Positions 43,031 to 55,400 of a DNA stretch of 64,000 bases are shown piece after piece. A program made the position numbers and the translations under genes. The notes under the pieces were generated by a model. The model did not search any database. It was not told where the DNA came from and worked only from the letters and a program-made list of their open reading frames with translations. Position 1 is the first letter of the stretch. Each line of letters opens with the position of its first letter. Source of the stretch: Roseivirga sp. UBA6061 (GTDB taxonomy: Bacteria > Bacteroidota > Bacteroidia > Cytophagales > Cyclobacteriaceae); the NCBI GenBank assembly GCA_002427745.1, contig DIYF01000071.1:39684-103683 (forward strand). The letters are read 5' to 3'.

Positions 43031-44695
43031 TTAGAAGTTTGCGTTTGTCAGCAGATCAAGATCTGCTGCGTAAGTCCAACTGAACTGGGTTACATCTGCT
43101 TTAGCAGCAGCTGAACCAGCAGTTACAACTGAGTTGTTAGCGGCAAACTTGGTTGCATTTCTTTCTTTTCTTGCTGTAGCAGCAGCTTCGTCACCAGTCA
43201 GCTCCGGCTTGATTTTGTCACCCAGCAGGTCGCCAATAGTCACGCTCATGGCTGCATTCTGCAGGAACTCAAGGCCAGTCAGTACAATTACATCAGTATC
43301 GTAGTTGATAGAGTTGTCTTCGTTATCTGAAAGGTTAGAATCAGGATCGTTAGGGTCAACAGAACCGTCAGCATCCAGTTCAATTTGGTGTCCGTCTTCG
43401 AAACCGAAGAAGAACATGTTGTTCAGGTTGTACTGAGCAGCATCTCTCAGGTCAGCCTGGTCAGAAGCACTTCTACCCCAGATAGAACCTTTAGTGAAAG
43501 TTCCGATTTCCGGATCACCTGCATCGTCACCTTCAGGACCGTCCAATTCGAAAGCGTGATCACTGTCGAAGCCAGCTCCGTCTTCTTGTCCGATGTAGAT
43601 CAGGTTAGTAGCGGTTCCGCTCCATCCCTGGTCAGCATCAAATCCGTCATCATCAGGATTCAGTACCAGGAAGTTGTCAATGTTTACAGTTCCACCGAAA
43701 ATCTCGATACCATCATCTGCAGAGTTAGCAGACTCAACATGACTGATAGTAGTGCCGTTACCTACACCACCCAAAGTAAGGCCTTGCAATTCGCTACCAG
43801 GAGCGAGCTCAGTTCCAGAGAAACGGATAGAAACGTAAGTAAAAGAACCTGAATTGTCATCAGCAACAGTACCACCGTAAAGACCTTCAGTTACTGAAGT
43901 AGGAATACCTTCGATTTGCTCTTCAGCAGCACCGGCTACGATAGGTGCATTACCGAGAATCAATACACCACCCCAAAGACCGAGGTCAAGTGAAGGATTC
44001 AATGTACTCATGTTTTCACCTGGCTTGATGCCATCTCTGAAAGAAGTGAAAATGATTGGGTTAGTAGCAGAACCATTTGCCTGAATAGTAGCACCTCTTG
44101 CTACGATCAATACAGAAGCCAAAGCTCCGTTACCTTCTCTTGCTTTGATAACAGTTCCAGGCTGGATAGTCAGCTCGTTACCGGCACCCACAATCACACG
44201 ACCGTCAAGTACCCATACTTTGTCAGAAGTGAAAGTGAAGTCTTCATCGATAGTACCAGTGATCTGGCTATGAGGCACATTGTCAGTAGTGAATTCGCTT
44301 ACAGAAAAAGTAGACTGAACAGCTCCTACAGTAACAACTGCAGTAGCATCATCAGAGTTGTTATTAGCGTCAGTCACAGTCAAAACTACAGAACCAGCAC
44401 CTTCAGTAGTACCAGTGAAGTCAACTGTAATAGTACCGGAAGTAGCTCCGGCAGTCAGGTCAGCAGAAACAGTAGCAGTACCACCAGTTGGGTTAACGTT
44501 GGAAGAAGCAAAACCACCGGGAACATTAACAGTAAAGTTAATGCTTACCGTTTCACCAACAGTAACAGTAGAAGCAGCCGGGTTGGCGACAGTAGGTGCG
44601 TCTATTGGCGTGTCATCATCGCCACAGGCAGAAAAAACGAACACCATAGCAAGCGCAATAGCTAAGCTAAGTAGTTGTTTTAGAGAATTTTTCAT
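43031..44695 (-). CDS. Surface lipoprotein with Ig-like and beta-helix-like domains
   Basis: The 554-residue product has a lipoprotein signal peptide with Cys at residue 24 (FSACGDDD), the acidic residues after Cys being typical of surface-exposed Bacteroidota lipoproteins. Residues about 33-125 are a cadherin/Ig-like beta-sandwich rich in Thr and Val (SAVV-type repeats, 'VVLTVTDANNNSDD'). Residues about 140-555 resemble a right-handed beta-helix, with 'LTIQPGTVIKAREGNGALAS' and 'LGLWGGVLILGNAPI'. The C-terminus is Ala/Lys-rich. Proteins of this kind recur beside TonB receptors like the one downstream; their function is not established. The pair is probably one transcript. Confidence 0.85.
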   Translation of the reverse strand: MKNSLKQLLSLAIALAMVFVFSACGDDDTPIDAPTVANPAASTVTVGETVSINFTVNVPGGFASSNVNPTGGTATVSADLTAGATSGTITVDFTGTTEGAGSVVLTVTDANNNSDDATAVVTVGAVQSTFSVSEFTTDNVPHSQITGTIDEDFTFTSDKVWVLDGRVIVGAGNELTIQPGTVIKAREGNGALASVLIVARGATIQANGSATNPIIFTSFRDGIKPGENMSTLNPSLDLGLWGGVLILGNAPIVAGAAEEQIEGIPTSVTEGLYGGTVADDNSGSFTYVSIRFSGTELAPGSELQGLTLGGVGNGTTISHVESANSADDGIEIFGGTVNIDNFLVLNPDDDGFDADQGWSGTATNLIYIGQEDGAGFDSDHAFELDGPEGDDAGDPEIGTFTKGSIWGRSASDQADLRDAAQYNLNNMFFFGFEDGHQIELDADGSVDPNDPDSNLSDNEDNSINYDTDVIVLTGLEFLQNAAMSVTIGDLLGDKIKPELTGDEAAATARKERNATKFAANNSVVTAGSAAAKADVTQFSWTYAADLDLLTNANF

Positions 44696-44762
44696 GTTTT
44701 TTGATTAGGTTTTATTTGAGCACAAAAGAAGTGGTTATGACCTAAAAAGCCTTTACTCATTT

Positions 44763-44806
44763 GTTAAGAATAGTTGTCAAATCAGTTAACAATGAGTTAA
44801 GCATAT
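44763..44806. promoter_or_regulatory. 11-bp-periodic direct repeats resembling a Pho box array
   Basis: Four adjacent 11-bp units read GTTAAGAATAG, TTGTCAAATCA, GTTAACAATGA and GTTAAGCATAT; a fifth GTTAACC follows at 44816. Eleven-base direct repeats with a conserved five-to-seven-base core and A/T-rich spacing are the known binding form of PhoB/OmpR-type regulators. The array lies 68-111 bp before the start of the lipoprotein gene. A phosphate link is inferred from form only. Confidence 0.5.
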
Positions 44807-44980
44807 TAAGGAAATGTTAACCGGATTTTGGAATTGATTCTGTACTGCCACGCAGGGGCGATTTTTGAATTAACATTGTTAATAATAGGAAAACACACTT
44901 GACAATATCATTGCGATAAATACGCTGACTCGCTTAATGTGATTAAGGTTTTACCAAGAATTCTGCTTTAACACCCGGAC

Positions 44981-45010
44981 AAAAAAAAGAGGTCCCTTTT
45001 CGGGACCTCC
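44981..45010 (-). terminator. Intrinsic terminator after the MoxR gene
   Basis: GAGGTCCC (44989-44996) pairs with GGGACCTC (45002-45009) around TTTTC, and eight A residues (44981-44988) give a T-run on the minus strand after the stem. It lies 36 bp beyond the MoxR stop at 45046. Confidence 0.93.
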
Positions 45011-45045
45011 TCTTCGATTGTATTTAAGTAATTGTCTTGTATCTG

Positions 45046-46035
45046 TCAGTGATTGATCGGAATCTTCTTCAAAAGCTTCTCGATAATTTGTTCTGTGGTG
45101 ACGCCATCAGCCTCAGCCTCATAATTCAGAATAATTCTGTGGTTCAGTACATCTGAAGCAACTTCTTTAATGTCTTCAGGGAGTACGTAATCCCGCTGAT
45201 TAAAGAAGGCCATACATTTAGCAGCCAGGTTCAGATTGATACTGGCCCTTGGTGAAGCTCCGAACTGCATATAATAGGCTTCTTCATTCAGTCCGAAGTC
45301 TTTCGGGTTTCTGGTGGCAAATACCAGCTCTATGATATAACGTTCCAGTGACTCTGAAATAGAGACCTGATTTACCTCATTGCGAATATTAAAGATGTCT
45401 TCTTTTGTGAGGAGCGTTTCCAGTTCAGGCTTGAACTTCATATTCGCCATCCTGCGCATTACTTCAAGCTCTTCATCTTTGGTAGGATAGTCGATTTTCA
45501 CCTTCAGCATAAACCGGTCAATCTGAGCTTCTGGTAAGCTATAAGTTCCTTCCTGGTCTACCGGGTTTTGGGTAGCCAGCACGAGGAAGGGTCTGTCCAG
45601 CTGAAAACTGGTCTCACCAATGGTCACTGTTTTTTCCTGCATCGCCTCCAGCAGTGCTGACTGTACTTTGGCCGGAGCTCTGTTGATCTCATCCGCCAAA
45701 ACCACGTTGGCGAAGATGGGGCCTTTCTTCACTTCAAACTCAGCTTTCTTCTGATTGTAAATCATGGTACCGATCAAATCTGAAGGCAGGAGGTCTGGTG
45801 TGAACTGCAGTCGTTGAAAATCAAGGTGGAGCACATCTGCCAGCGTATTAACGGTAAGGGTTTTGGCAATTCCCGGAACCCCTTCGAGCAGAATATGGCC
45901 ATTCGTAAACAGCCCGATCATCAGCCGGTTTACCATATATTCCTGACCTACCACAATCTTGCTTACCTCAGCAGCTACTCTGCCGATTTTCTCCTGATGT
46001 TCTCTTTTTAAGTCTTCTGAAATGACTTCCTCCAT
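45046..46035 (-). CDS. MoxR-family AAA+ ATPase
   Basis: The 329-residue protein has the MoxR-type Walker A 'LEGVPGIAKTLTVN' (Ala-Lys-Thr form, about 57-66), Walker B 'NVVLADEINRAPAKVQSALL' (about 110-129), sensor 1 'LVLATQNPVDQEGTYSLPEA', and the C-terminal helical lid. MoxR ATPases act as chaperones for maturing enzymes or surface complexes, normally with a DUF58 protein and von Willebrand A-domain proteins encoded right after. Here a terminator and an unrelated lipoprotein follow instead, so the partners are elsewhere or absent. The promoter must lie in the 455-bp gap shared with the divergent giant adhesin gene. Confidence 0.95.
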   Translation of the reverse strand: MEEVISEDLKREHQEKIGRVAAEVSKIVVGQEYMVNRLMIGLFTNGHILLEGVPGIAKTLTVNTLADVLHLDFQRLQFTPDLLPSDLIGTMIYNQKKAEFEVKKGPIFANVVLADEINRAPAKVQSALLEAMQEKTVTIGETSFQLDRPFLVLATQNPVDQEGTYSLPEAQIDRFMLKVKIDYPTKDEELEVMRRMANMKFKPELETLLTKEDIFNIRNEVNQVSISESLERYIIELVFATRNPKDFGLNEEAYYMQFGASPRASINLNLAAKCMAFFNQRDYVLPEDIKEVASDVLNHRIILNYEAEADGVTTEQIIEKLLKKIPINH

Positions 46036-46490
46036 GATGCTTGAATTTGTGAGCGCGCTAAAATAAAGATTTTGTCAAATAACTATGAATAATACTTATG
46101 CGAACGCACAAGGTTTCGTCTTTTTGACTGGCGCAAGCGCCAAATATCTGGTTTTTAGCATGATAAGCATAATTGACTCAGACAGATTTAACAATTATTA
46201 ACAGCCAACTTTTTTCAAAAAAGTTTTTGGACAAAATCCTCTTTCTGTGAAAAAACAACTGGAGATTCTGCAAAGTCATTCACATGCAGAAAACTGCTGA
46301 TGATCTTTTTGTTTTCTGCAGTTGACTTCAAATAATTCAATTATGCTTTGTAGTGGCTATAGGCTGTTGATTTTGGAATTGTATTCTTTCAAGAGAGGGT
46401 TACTTGTCAGGCCATTTGTTTTTTTATGAATTAAGCCTGTCTTTTGAATCGGGTCGTGTTTAGAAATGGTCTTTTTCTAACACCTAACAA
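46036..46490. other. Divergent intergenic region and leader of the first giant adhesin
   Basis: A 455-bp A/T-rich gap without a credible gene. It contains three inverted repeats: TGGCGC-AA-GCGCCA (46129-46142); AACTTTTTT-C-AAAAAAGTT (46207-46225); and TGCAGAAAAC...GTTTTCTGCA (46285-46320, 10-bp perfect arms, 16-nt loop). The last lies about 170 bp before the adhesin ATG and could be a leader structure or a regulator site. Promoters for both divergent genes must be here, but none is clear. Confidence 0.55.
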
Positions 46491-49400
46491 ATGCGGGTTA
46501 CCTCAACCAAAAAGTATTATACTGGAATAATACTATTTGCCGCCCACATCATCTTCTTATGCCACCCCGGACTCGCAACAGAGAAACCGGAGGAAGACGC
46601 GGGGCCAGTTATTGCTGGCGTGGTCATAAATAGTTGCATCGGTTCCATCACCATCAGCGTGACATCGGGCACCGCCCCCTACACATATGCGTGGGAGGAC
46701 AGCGGTGGAAATCCCATAGGAACCAATTCCTTCATTGTCACCGGCCTCGGGCCAGACAATTACACAGTTACCGTTACCGATGCCAATGGTGATGACGTAA
46801 CAGCTACTTATACGGTAACCAATCCTCCTGATCTTGTCGGAACTGTCGTTGTCAATAATGTTACCTGTCGTGGAGACTCCGATGCACAAGTCATTGTAAC
46901 CATGACGAATGGAAATCCGGATTATGACTGGGAGCTCTTTGACAGCGGTAACAACTCCGTTCAGACCGGTACCGCTCCTTTCCCTACCAACATCATTACC
47001 ATAGGAGGTCTGGGGGTAGATTCTTATACCCTGGAAGTAGAGGATGACGATGGCTGTACCGGTACCATTAACTTCAATATTGTTGAACCGGCTCAGTTTC
47101 TGGGGGCAACACTGGTCGATCAGAATAACGCTACCTGTAGTAATTCCACGGATGGCAGCCTGGAAGTGGTGGGTACCGGAGGCTGGGGTGGATATACCTA
47201 TGCCTGGTACAACGCGGCATCGGCCTTTCTGGGTGCGGGTACTACTATTTCCGGATTGAGCCCTGGTGATTACACTGTTGTGATTACGGATGCCAATGGT
47301 TGTCAGGTGAGTCCTACCTATACCATCACGGGGCCTGCAGCGATTACCAATAGTGCTGTACTCACTCATGCTACCTGCAACGGAGATTCAGACGGGGCCA
47401 TTGACATTACTCCGGGAGGAGGAAATGGTACCTTCAGCTATTTGTGGAGTAATGGTGCCATGACGCAGGATCTCAGCGGCATCGGGGCTGGTAGCTACTC
47501 TGTTACCATCACCGATATTCAGGGCTGTACCTACAACGAAAACTTTACTATCACAGAACCGGCCGTGTTGGCCATCAATGAAAGCATCGGCAACGTGAGT
47601 TGTAATGGCGGGAGCGATGGTACCATCACCAGTAGTGTAAGTGGAGGCACCACAGCTTATACCTATACCTGGTCTACAGGAGCTACCTCGGCTGATCTGT
47701 CAGGGCTGTCTGCCGGCAGCTATACCCTGACAGTGACTGATGTCAATAACTGCCAGACCATAGAAACTTTTACCGTGACGGAGCCTGCACAACCCCTGGC
47801 GGTTACAGGTTTTAGCGAGACACTGCCAACTTGTTTTGGAGGGGCCGATGGCACCTTGCAGGTAAATGTTACCGGTGGTACAACGGCTTACACCTACCTG
47901 TGGTCTACTGGTGCGACTACGGCTACCATTACCGGGCTGAGTTCCGGCTCTTATGCTGTAAATGTCACCGATGCCAATGGCTGCGTGACGGTAGGTAACT
48001 ATACTCTTAACGACCCTGTGGCCATTTCTGTCAGTGCTTCTGTGACTATACCTACCTGTAACGGAGGGGCTGATGGCAGTATTACTGCAAGTGCCAGCAA
48101 CGGGCTCGCTCCCTATGTCTACAACTGGAATACCGGTGATGTGGGGGCCACAGTGACCGGGCTGAGTACGGGTACCTACAATGTGACCGTGACAGATGCC
48201 AACGGTTGTTCAGTAGTGGAAAACGTGCTCGTAGGTGAACCGGATCCTATTCTTTCCAATGCTGCCGTTAATGATATCAGCTGTAACGGCCTGACTGATG
48301 GCAATATCTCTCTGGCTGTTACGGGAGGAACGGGGCCTTATACTTATAACTGGAATACCGGTTCTTCCTCTTCCGGTATTTCAGGTCTTTCGAGTGGTAC
48401 TTACACGGTGACGATTACGGATGCCAACGCCTGTACAGAGGTAGATAACTTTACCATTATTGAGCCAGCGCCCATTGGTACCAGCCTTACGCAGATAGAT
48501 GTACTATGCCGTGGCAACAGTACCGGCTCTATCAACCTAACGCCCAGTGGAGGTACAGCTCCCTATACCTATTTATGGTCAACAGGAGCTACTTCACAAG
48601 ACCTCAGTACCCTGGCAGCCGGAACTTACACCGTTACCGTTACGGATGCCTCACTTTGTACCACTACGGCCAGTACCACTATCACCCAACCAGCCACTTC
48701 CTTGTCGGTCAGTGGTATAGAAACACATGCTACCTGCAATGGCAGTAGTAACGGAGCCATTGACCTGACGGTAAGTGGAGGAGTAGGACCCTATACGGTT
48801 CTGTGGAATACAGGGGCAACAACAGAAGATATCACAGCCTTGGCAGCCGGGAGCTATTCGGTGCAGGTGACCGATGCCAATGGCTGTGTTAGTAATACTG
48901 CTTTTACTATCACGGAACCTTCTCCCTTTCAGGTAAATCCCACAGTCGATGATATTACCTGTAATGGAGACAATGACGGAGCCATTACCCTGGCCGTGTC
49001 AGGAGGTACCGCCCCTTATACCTATAGCTGGGCAGACGGACCAACTACTCAAAACCGGAGTGGCCTGGCTCCAGGCAACTATACCCTGACCGCTACCGAT
49101 GCCAACGGATGTCAGAACGTTCAGATGCTCACTATTTCCGAACCTGCTGTACTCACCACCTCTACTATTCAGCAAAACGTCAACTGCTTTGGTGAGAGTA
49201 CCGGTGTAATCAATCTTACGGTGAATGGCGGCACCGCACCCTACGCTTATGCCTGGTCTTCCGGCTCAACCCCCGAGGACCTTACGGCTATAGCTGCAGG
49301 CACTTATACAGTAACCGTTACCGATGCTAACGGCTGTACAAGTGGCGAGACCGTTACCATCACGGAGCCCGCTGCCGCCCTCACCTATACTTCTTCGGTT

Positions 49401-52400
49401 TCTCAGATCAGTTGTAACGGAGCTGCTGATGGCAGTATTGATCTGACAGTTTCCGGAGGCACCGGTCCCTATACCTATAACTGGTCTAACGGCAGCACCT
49501 CGGAAGACCTGAGTGGATTGTCGGCTGCAGTTTACAATGTGGTGATTACGGATGCCCAGGGCTGTACAGCCAATGAAACCTTTACCATTACAGACCCTCC
49601 GGTTCTCTCTCTTTCGGGTACTGAGTCAGATGTTAGCTGCTTCGGTGCTGCTAACGGTGCCATTGACCTGGTAGTAACGGGCGGAGAGGCCCCCTATACC
49701 TATATCTGGGCCCATGGGCCGGTTACGGAGGACGTGTCGGGTCTGGGGCCGGGCTCTTATTCGGTGCAGGTACTCGACAACCGGGGCTGTTCGGCTCTTA
49801 CTTCGTTTACCATTGCAGAACCGGGTGTACTGGCCCTTTCCAGTCTGAAAACGGATGTTTCCTGCTTTGGTGGTAATGACGCTACTATCGACCTGACAGT
49901 TACCGGAGGCACCGGCCCCTACACCTACAACTGGTCGAATGGTAGTAATTCACAGGATTTGAGTGCCCTTGTCAGTGGCACTTATACTGTTACCGTCACT
50001 GATCTCAATGGCTGCAGTGATACGGAAACTGTCACAATTGACCAGCCGGCTGCAGCGCTGTCTAAGACAGAAACCCTGACGAATGTTACCTGTAACGGGC
50101 TGGCTAATGGCACGATTGATTTAACGGTTAGCGGTGGAACGGCACCCTACACCTATTCCTGGAATGACGGGTTTATCACCGAAGATCGCAATGCACTCGG
50201 GCCGGGAACCTACATCGTGACAATTACCGATGCCAATGGTTGTCAGCTGGTAGATTCCTATACCATCATTCAGCCAGATGTGCTGACACTCTCAGAAGCA
50301 GTCAACCAGGTGTCCTGTTTTGGGGCGGATGACGGAGACATTAACCTGACCGTGACCGGAGGTACAGCACCCTATACCTATGCCTGGGCAGACGGACCGA
50401 CTACAGAGGATCGTACCGGTTTGAGTCCGGGAAGCTATACCATTGTCGTGACGGATGCCAATGGCTGTCAGGAGAATACCTCCGTTACCATTACCGAACC
50501 GGCCGTGTTGGCTGTCAACGAAAGTACTACCGATGTAGACTGCTTTGGGAATGCTACCGGAGCCATTGATGTCACTGTTTCAGGGGGCACTGCTCCTTTT
50601 GCCTACAGCTGGTCAGGTGGAGAAACCACAGAGGACCTGAGTAATCTGGCGGCCGGAACCTATACGCTTACGGTCACAGACTTCAACGCTTGTAGTGTTA
50701 TAGAAACCTTTACCGTTTCTGAGCCAGCTGCCGCACTGAGCCTTACAGAGGTTGTGACAGATGTTACCTGTAATGGACTGGGCAACGGGACTATTGATAT
50801 TACGGTGGCCGGAGGCACAGCACCTTATAGTTACAGCTGGAGCGATGGTGGCATTCTGGAAGATAAAACGGCCCTTATTCCGGGTAATTATAATGTCACG
50901 GTCACAGATGCCAATGGCTGTCAGATTATGGGAGCTTATACCATTACGGAGCCCACTGTTCTGTCTTCCTCTTTAAGTGCTGATCATATCAGCTGTTTTG
51001 CAGCGGATGATGGAGAAATCGATATTTCTGTTTCCGGGGGAACCGCCCCCTACACTTATCTCTGGGCAGATGGTACTACCACTGAAGACCGGAGCAATTT
51101 AAGTCCCGGACCCTACAGTGTTGTCATTACCGATGCTAATGGCTGCCAGACCAATGAAGCCATCACCATTACAGAGCCTTCTGCTTTGGGTATTACTGAG
51201 GTAGTAACCGATGTCGACTGCTTTGGGAACGCTACCGGAGCCATTGACATTACCGTCAGCGGAGGCACGACTCCTTATCTGTATGCCTGGTCTGACGGAT
51301 CGGGTACGGAAGATTTGGGTAGCCTGACTGCCGGAACTTATACCGTGACGGTCACGGATGCCAATGGTTGTCAGCTGATCCGGCCTGTTACCGTATCTGA
51401 GCCTGCCCAGCCTCTTGCCATCAATGAGGTGGTGAATGACATCACCTGCTTCGGGGCCAATGACGGCAATATCCAGCTCAATATGACCGGAGGTACGGCT
51501 CCCTATACATTTAGCTGGGCTCATGGAGCCACCACCGAGAATATCTCCGGTCTGTTGGTGGGCAATTATCAGGTGCTCGTGACTGATGCCAATGGCTGTA
51601 CTACCTCAGGCTCCTTTACGATAGATTCCCCAGCCGCACTTCAGCTCAGCTCTTCAGTTCAAAACCTCAGCTGCAACAGTGCAGGAGATGGAGAAATTGA
51701 TCTGACACTAACAGGAGGAACCGCCCCTTATAGTTTTAACTGGTCTAACGGTGCTATTTCTGAAGATCTTACAGGAATAGCAGCAGGTAATTACAGCGTT
51801 ACGGTCACCGATGCCAACGGCTGCTCCCTGGTCAGAAACTTCACCGTTACGGAGCCTTTGACATTGATTGCCAGTGGTCTGGTCACAGATGTTGTCTGTT
51901 TCGGTCAGGGAGACGGCTCCATAGAGGTGAGCGTCAGTGGTGGTGTCACTCCGTATGCATACCTCTGGTCTAACGGAGCCGTTACGGAAGATTTATTCAA
52001 TGTGGATGGCGGTAACTATTCGCTGACGGTGACTGATGCCAATGGTTGCCAGACCGTACAGAACTTTGTGGTAGATGAGCCGGTCTCAGCACTGAGCATC
52101 AGCGGACTTACTTCAGAAGTGTCTTGCTTTGGTGTGAATGATGGATCCATTACCACAACCATCAGTGGAGGTACCACTCCTTATGTCTATTCATGGAATC
52201 AGGGAGCGATTACCAAAGATATTTCAGGTCTGGGCCCGGGAGCATATCAACTCACGGTCACAGATGCCAATGGTTGTTCTCTGACTGAGTCCTTCACAAT
52301 AACCGGCCCGGATGCCTTGCAGGCTGCCACTTCTGTGACCAACCTTTCCTGTAATGGTGCCGGAGACGGGGAAATTGATCTTAGTATTACCGGAGGCACG

Positions 52401-55400
52401 GTGCCTTACAGTTATTCCTGGTCAAACGGGGCTACTTCGCAAGACATTTCCGGTTTATCAGCCGGAACTTATCAGGTTCTGATTACCGATGCCAATGGCT
52501 GCTCTCTGACGGAAGTAGTGACCGTACAGGAGCCTGCAGTCCTCAATCTCACCAGCTCAGGTTCAGATGTCAGCTGCTTTTCAGGTACTGATGGCAGTAT
52601 TAACCTGACGGTAGCCGGGGGGACTTTCCCATATGCTTACAGCTGGTCAAACGGTGAAACCAGTGAAGATTTGTCTGCCCTGAGTGCAGGAAGCTACACA
52701 GTCACGGTGACAGATAACAATGGATGTAGTGCTGTACAAACTGTTGTAATCAGCGAACCTACGCAACTGACATTGACTGGCACAGCCACTGATATTACCT
52801 GTAATGGACTGGATAATGGAACTATCATAACCAGTGTGGCAGGTGGTACCACACCCTATGCCTATGTCTGGAGTGATGGAAGTACAGATCAGAACAGGAT
52901 CAGCCTTGCTCCAGGCAATTACACAGTAACCGTGACGGATGCCAACAACTGTCAGGTATCAGAGACTTACGCAATTGATCAGCCTGATGCACTGGCCCTC
53001 AATTACTCCTCAGATGATATCAGCTGCTTTGGCGCAGCAGACGGAGAAATTGATATGACCATTACTGGCGGAACAGCGCCCTATACTTACCTGTGGTCTG
53101 ATGGGGTGACTACTGAAGACCGGGATAATCTCGGGCCGGGAAGCTATACGTTGACCGTAATGGATGCTAACAGTTGCCAGGTCAGTCAGGCCGTGGTAAT
53201 TGATGAGCCGGCTGTCTTAAGCCTGAGCTATACGCAAACCAATGTTAACTGCTTTGGCGATGCTACGGGAGGGATTGACCTTACAATAACCGGTGGAACT
53301 GCGCCCTATGCCTATAACTGGTCAGGAGGAGAAACTGCGGAAGACCTGACAAACCTGGCAGCGGGCACTTATAGCGTTACTGTTACAGATGCCAATGGCT
53401 GCAGTACAGCTGAAGTGGTGACTATCACGGAACCCGCAGCAGCTCTGGCTTTCAGTGCTGAAATGACCACCCAGGTTACTTGTAACGGGTACAACGATGG
53501 AGCCATTGACCTTACGATTACCGGAGGTACAGCCCCTTATTCCTTCAGCTGGACAGATGGCAGTACCAGTGAAGATCGCAGTAGCTTAACGGCCGGTAAT
53601 TATGAGGTGACTGTTACGGATGCCAACGGCTGCCAGATATCTAACGCATACAGCATCACAGAGCCCACGATATTAACGACAAGCTTTACTTTTCTTAATG
53701 TAAGCTGTTTTGGTGTAGGGGATGGGTCCATCGACTTAACGGTTTCCGGTGGAACCTCCCCTTATGTATTTGCCTGGTCGGATGGTGTGACCACAGAAGA
53801 CCGTACAGGCCTGACTCCCGGAACTTACACTGTTCTCGTTACAGACGCTAATGGTTGTCAGAGTTCAGAATCTGTTACCATTACCCAGCCCGATGCGCTA
53901 GCCCTCGGTCAGAATGTGGTGGATGTAAGCTGTTTCGGAGATGACTCCGGCAGCATCGACATCACCATTACGGGAGGTACCTCACCCTATACTTATAACT
54001 GGTCGAATGGTGCCACCACGGAAGATGTAAATACCCTTTTAGCCGGAAGTTATGCGGTCACGGTTACCGATGTCCGGGGTTGTTCTATTAGCCAGACAAT
54101 CACGGTCAGTGAGCCGGCCGCTGCCCTTTCGGCCAGTGCTGACCTTAGCCATGAAACCTGCGCCACTTTCGCAGATGGTAGCATTGACCTCACTGTTACC
54201 GGGGGTACAGCCCCTTATAGCTATAGCTGGAACACAGGAAACACTACAGAAGATATTTCAGGATTACTGCCGGGGACGTATCAGGTGACTGTCTCGGATA
54301 ATAACGGATGCGAAATCATTCAAAATTATACGATCACCGGTCCTCAACCACTCTCTTTGGTCGGGACAGTCACCCAAATAACCTGCCGCAATGCGGCAGA
54401 TGGGGAGATAGACCTCACTGTTACAGGAGGCACAGCCCCATATACCTATGCCTGGTCCAGCGGTGAAACAGCAGAAGACCTTACAGGCCTCGACATCGGC
54501 AGTGTATCTGTTCTCGTCACAGACGCCAACGGTTGTACGGTCTCAGAGTCCTTTACCATTACACAACCACTGGAGCTGGTGGCCAATTCTCTGGTAGAAG
54601 ATGTCACCTGCTTTGGTGCAGATGATGGCAGCATTGATTTATCCATTACCGGAGGTACAGCCCCTTATACCTATAGCTGGTCCAATGGAGCTACAACACA
54701 AGATATTTCAGATCTCTCAGGAGGTGCATATACGGTGGGAGTGTTAGACGCCAATGGGTGTCAGGTGACAGCAGTGATTACAGTGGAGGCGCCTTCTGCT
54801 CCACTCGCTGCAACTACCAGTATTACGGGTGTTTCCTGTAATGGCCAGCCTACCGGCCGTATTGACCTTACCGTTACGGGTGGAACGGCACCCTATAGCT
54901 ATGCCTGGAGCAACGGTTCTTCTCAGCAAAACCTTATCAATGCTTTTGCAGGTACCTATGAGGTCATTGTAACGGATATCAAAGGTTGTGTTTTTACTGA
55001 ATCTTATACCATCGAAGAACCCGATCCCTTGTCGGCCATTTTCAATGTTACACCTACTTCCTGTTTTGGTGATTCAGATGGTACTATTCTGGTAGCCCCC
55101 GTGGGCGGTACCGGCCCTTATAGCTATGTATGGAGTAATGGCAGTACCAGCAAAGATCAGGTCAACCTTGCCGGAGGTACCTATAATGTTACCATTACCG
55201 ATGCCAATAACTGCTCGGTGGTGTTATCTGCCTTTGTAGGTGATTCAAGAGATTTATCAGTGGATGTAGCCAAAGTAGATATTCTCTGCAAAGGCGAACC
55301 CTCCGGGGCTATATCATTAAACGTAACTGGTGGTAGTGGTGCATATACTTACCTGTGGAACAATGGTGAAACCTCTCGTGACTTAAGTGGCGTAGCTGCG

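Larger units (their letters stand above)
44696..45045. other. Intergenic region between lipoprotein and MoxR genes
   Basis: This 350-bp A/T-rich stretch has no gene. It holds the promoter region of the lipoprotein/receptor pair with the 11-bp repeat array (44763-44806) and, at its far end, the terminator of the MoxR gene (44981-45010). Confidence 0.7.

Noticed and set aside
46557..47369. 270-codon antisense frame inside the first adhesin
   Set aside because: The repeated coding pattern of the SprB units keeps one antisense frame free of stops; the translation is low-complexity and has no family signal. The same holds for 51099-51524 and 55533-56045.
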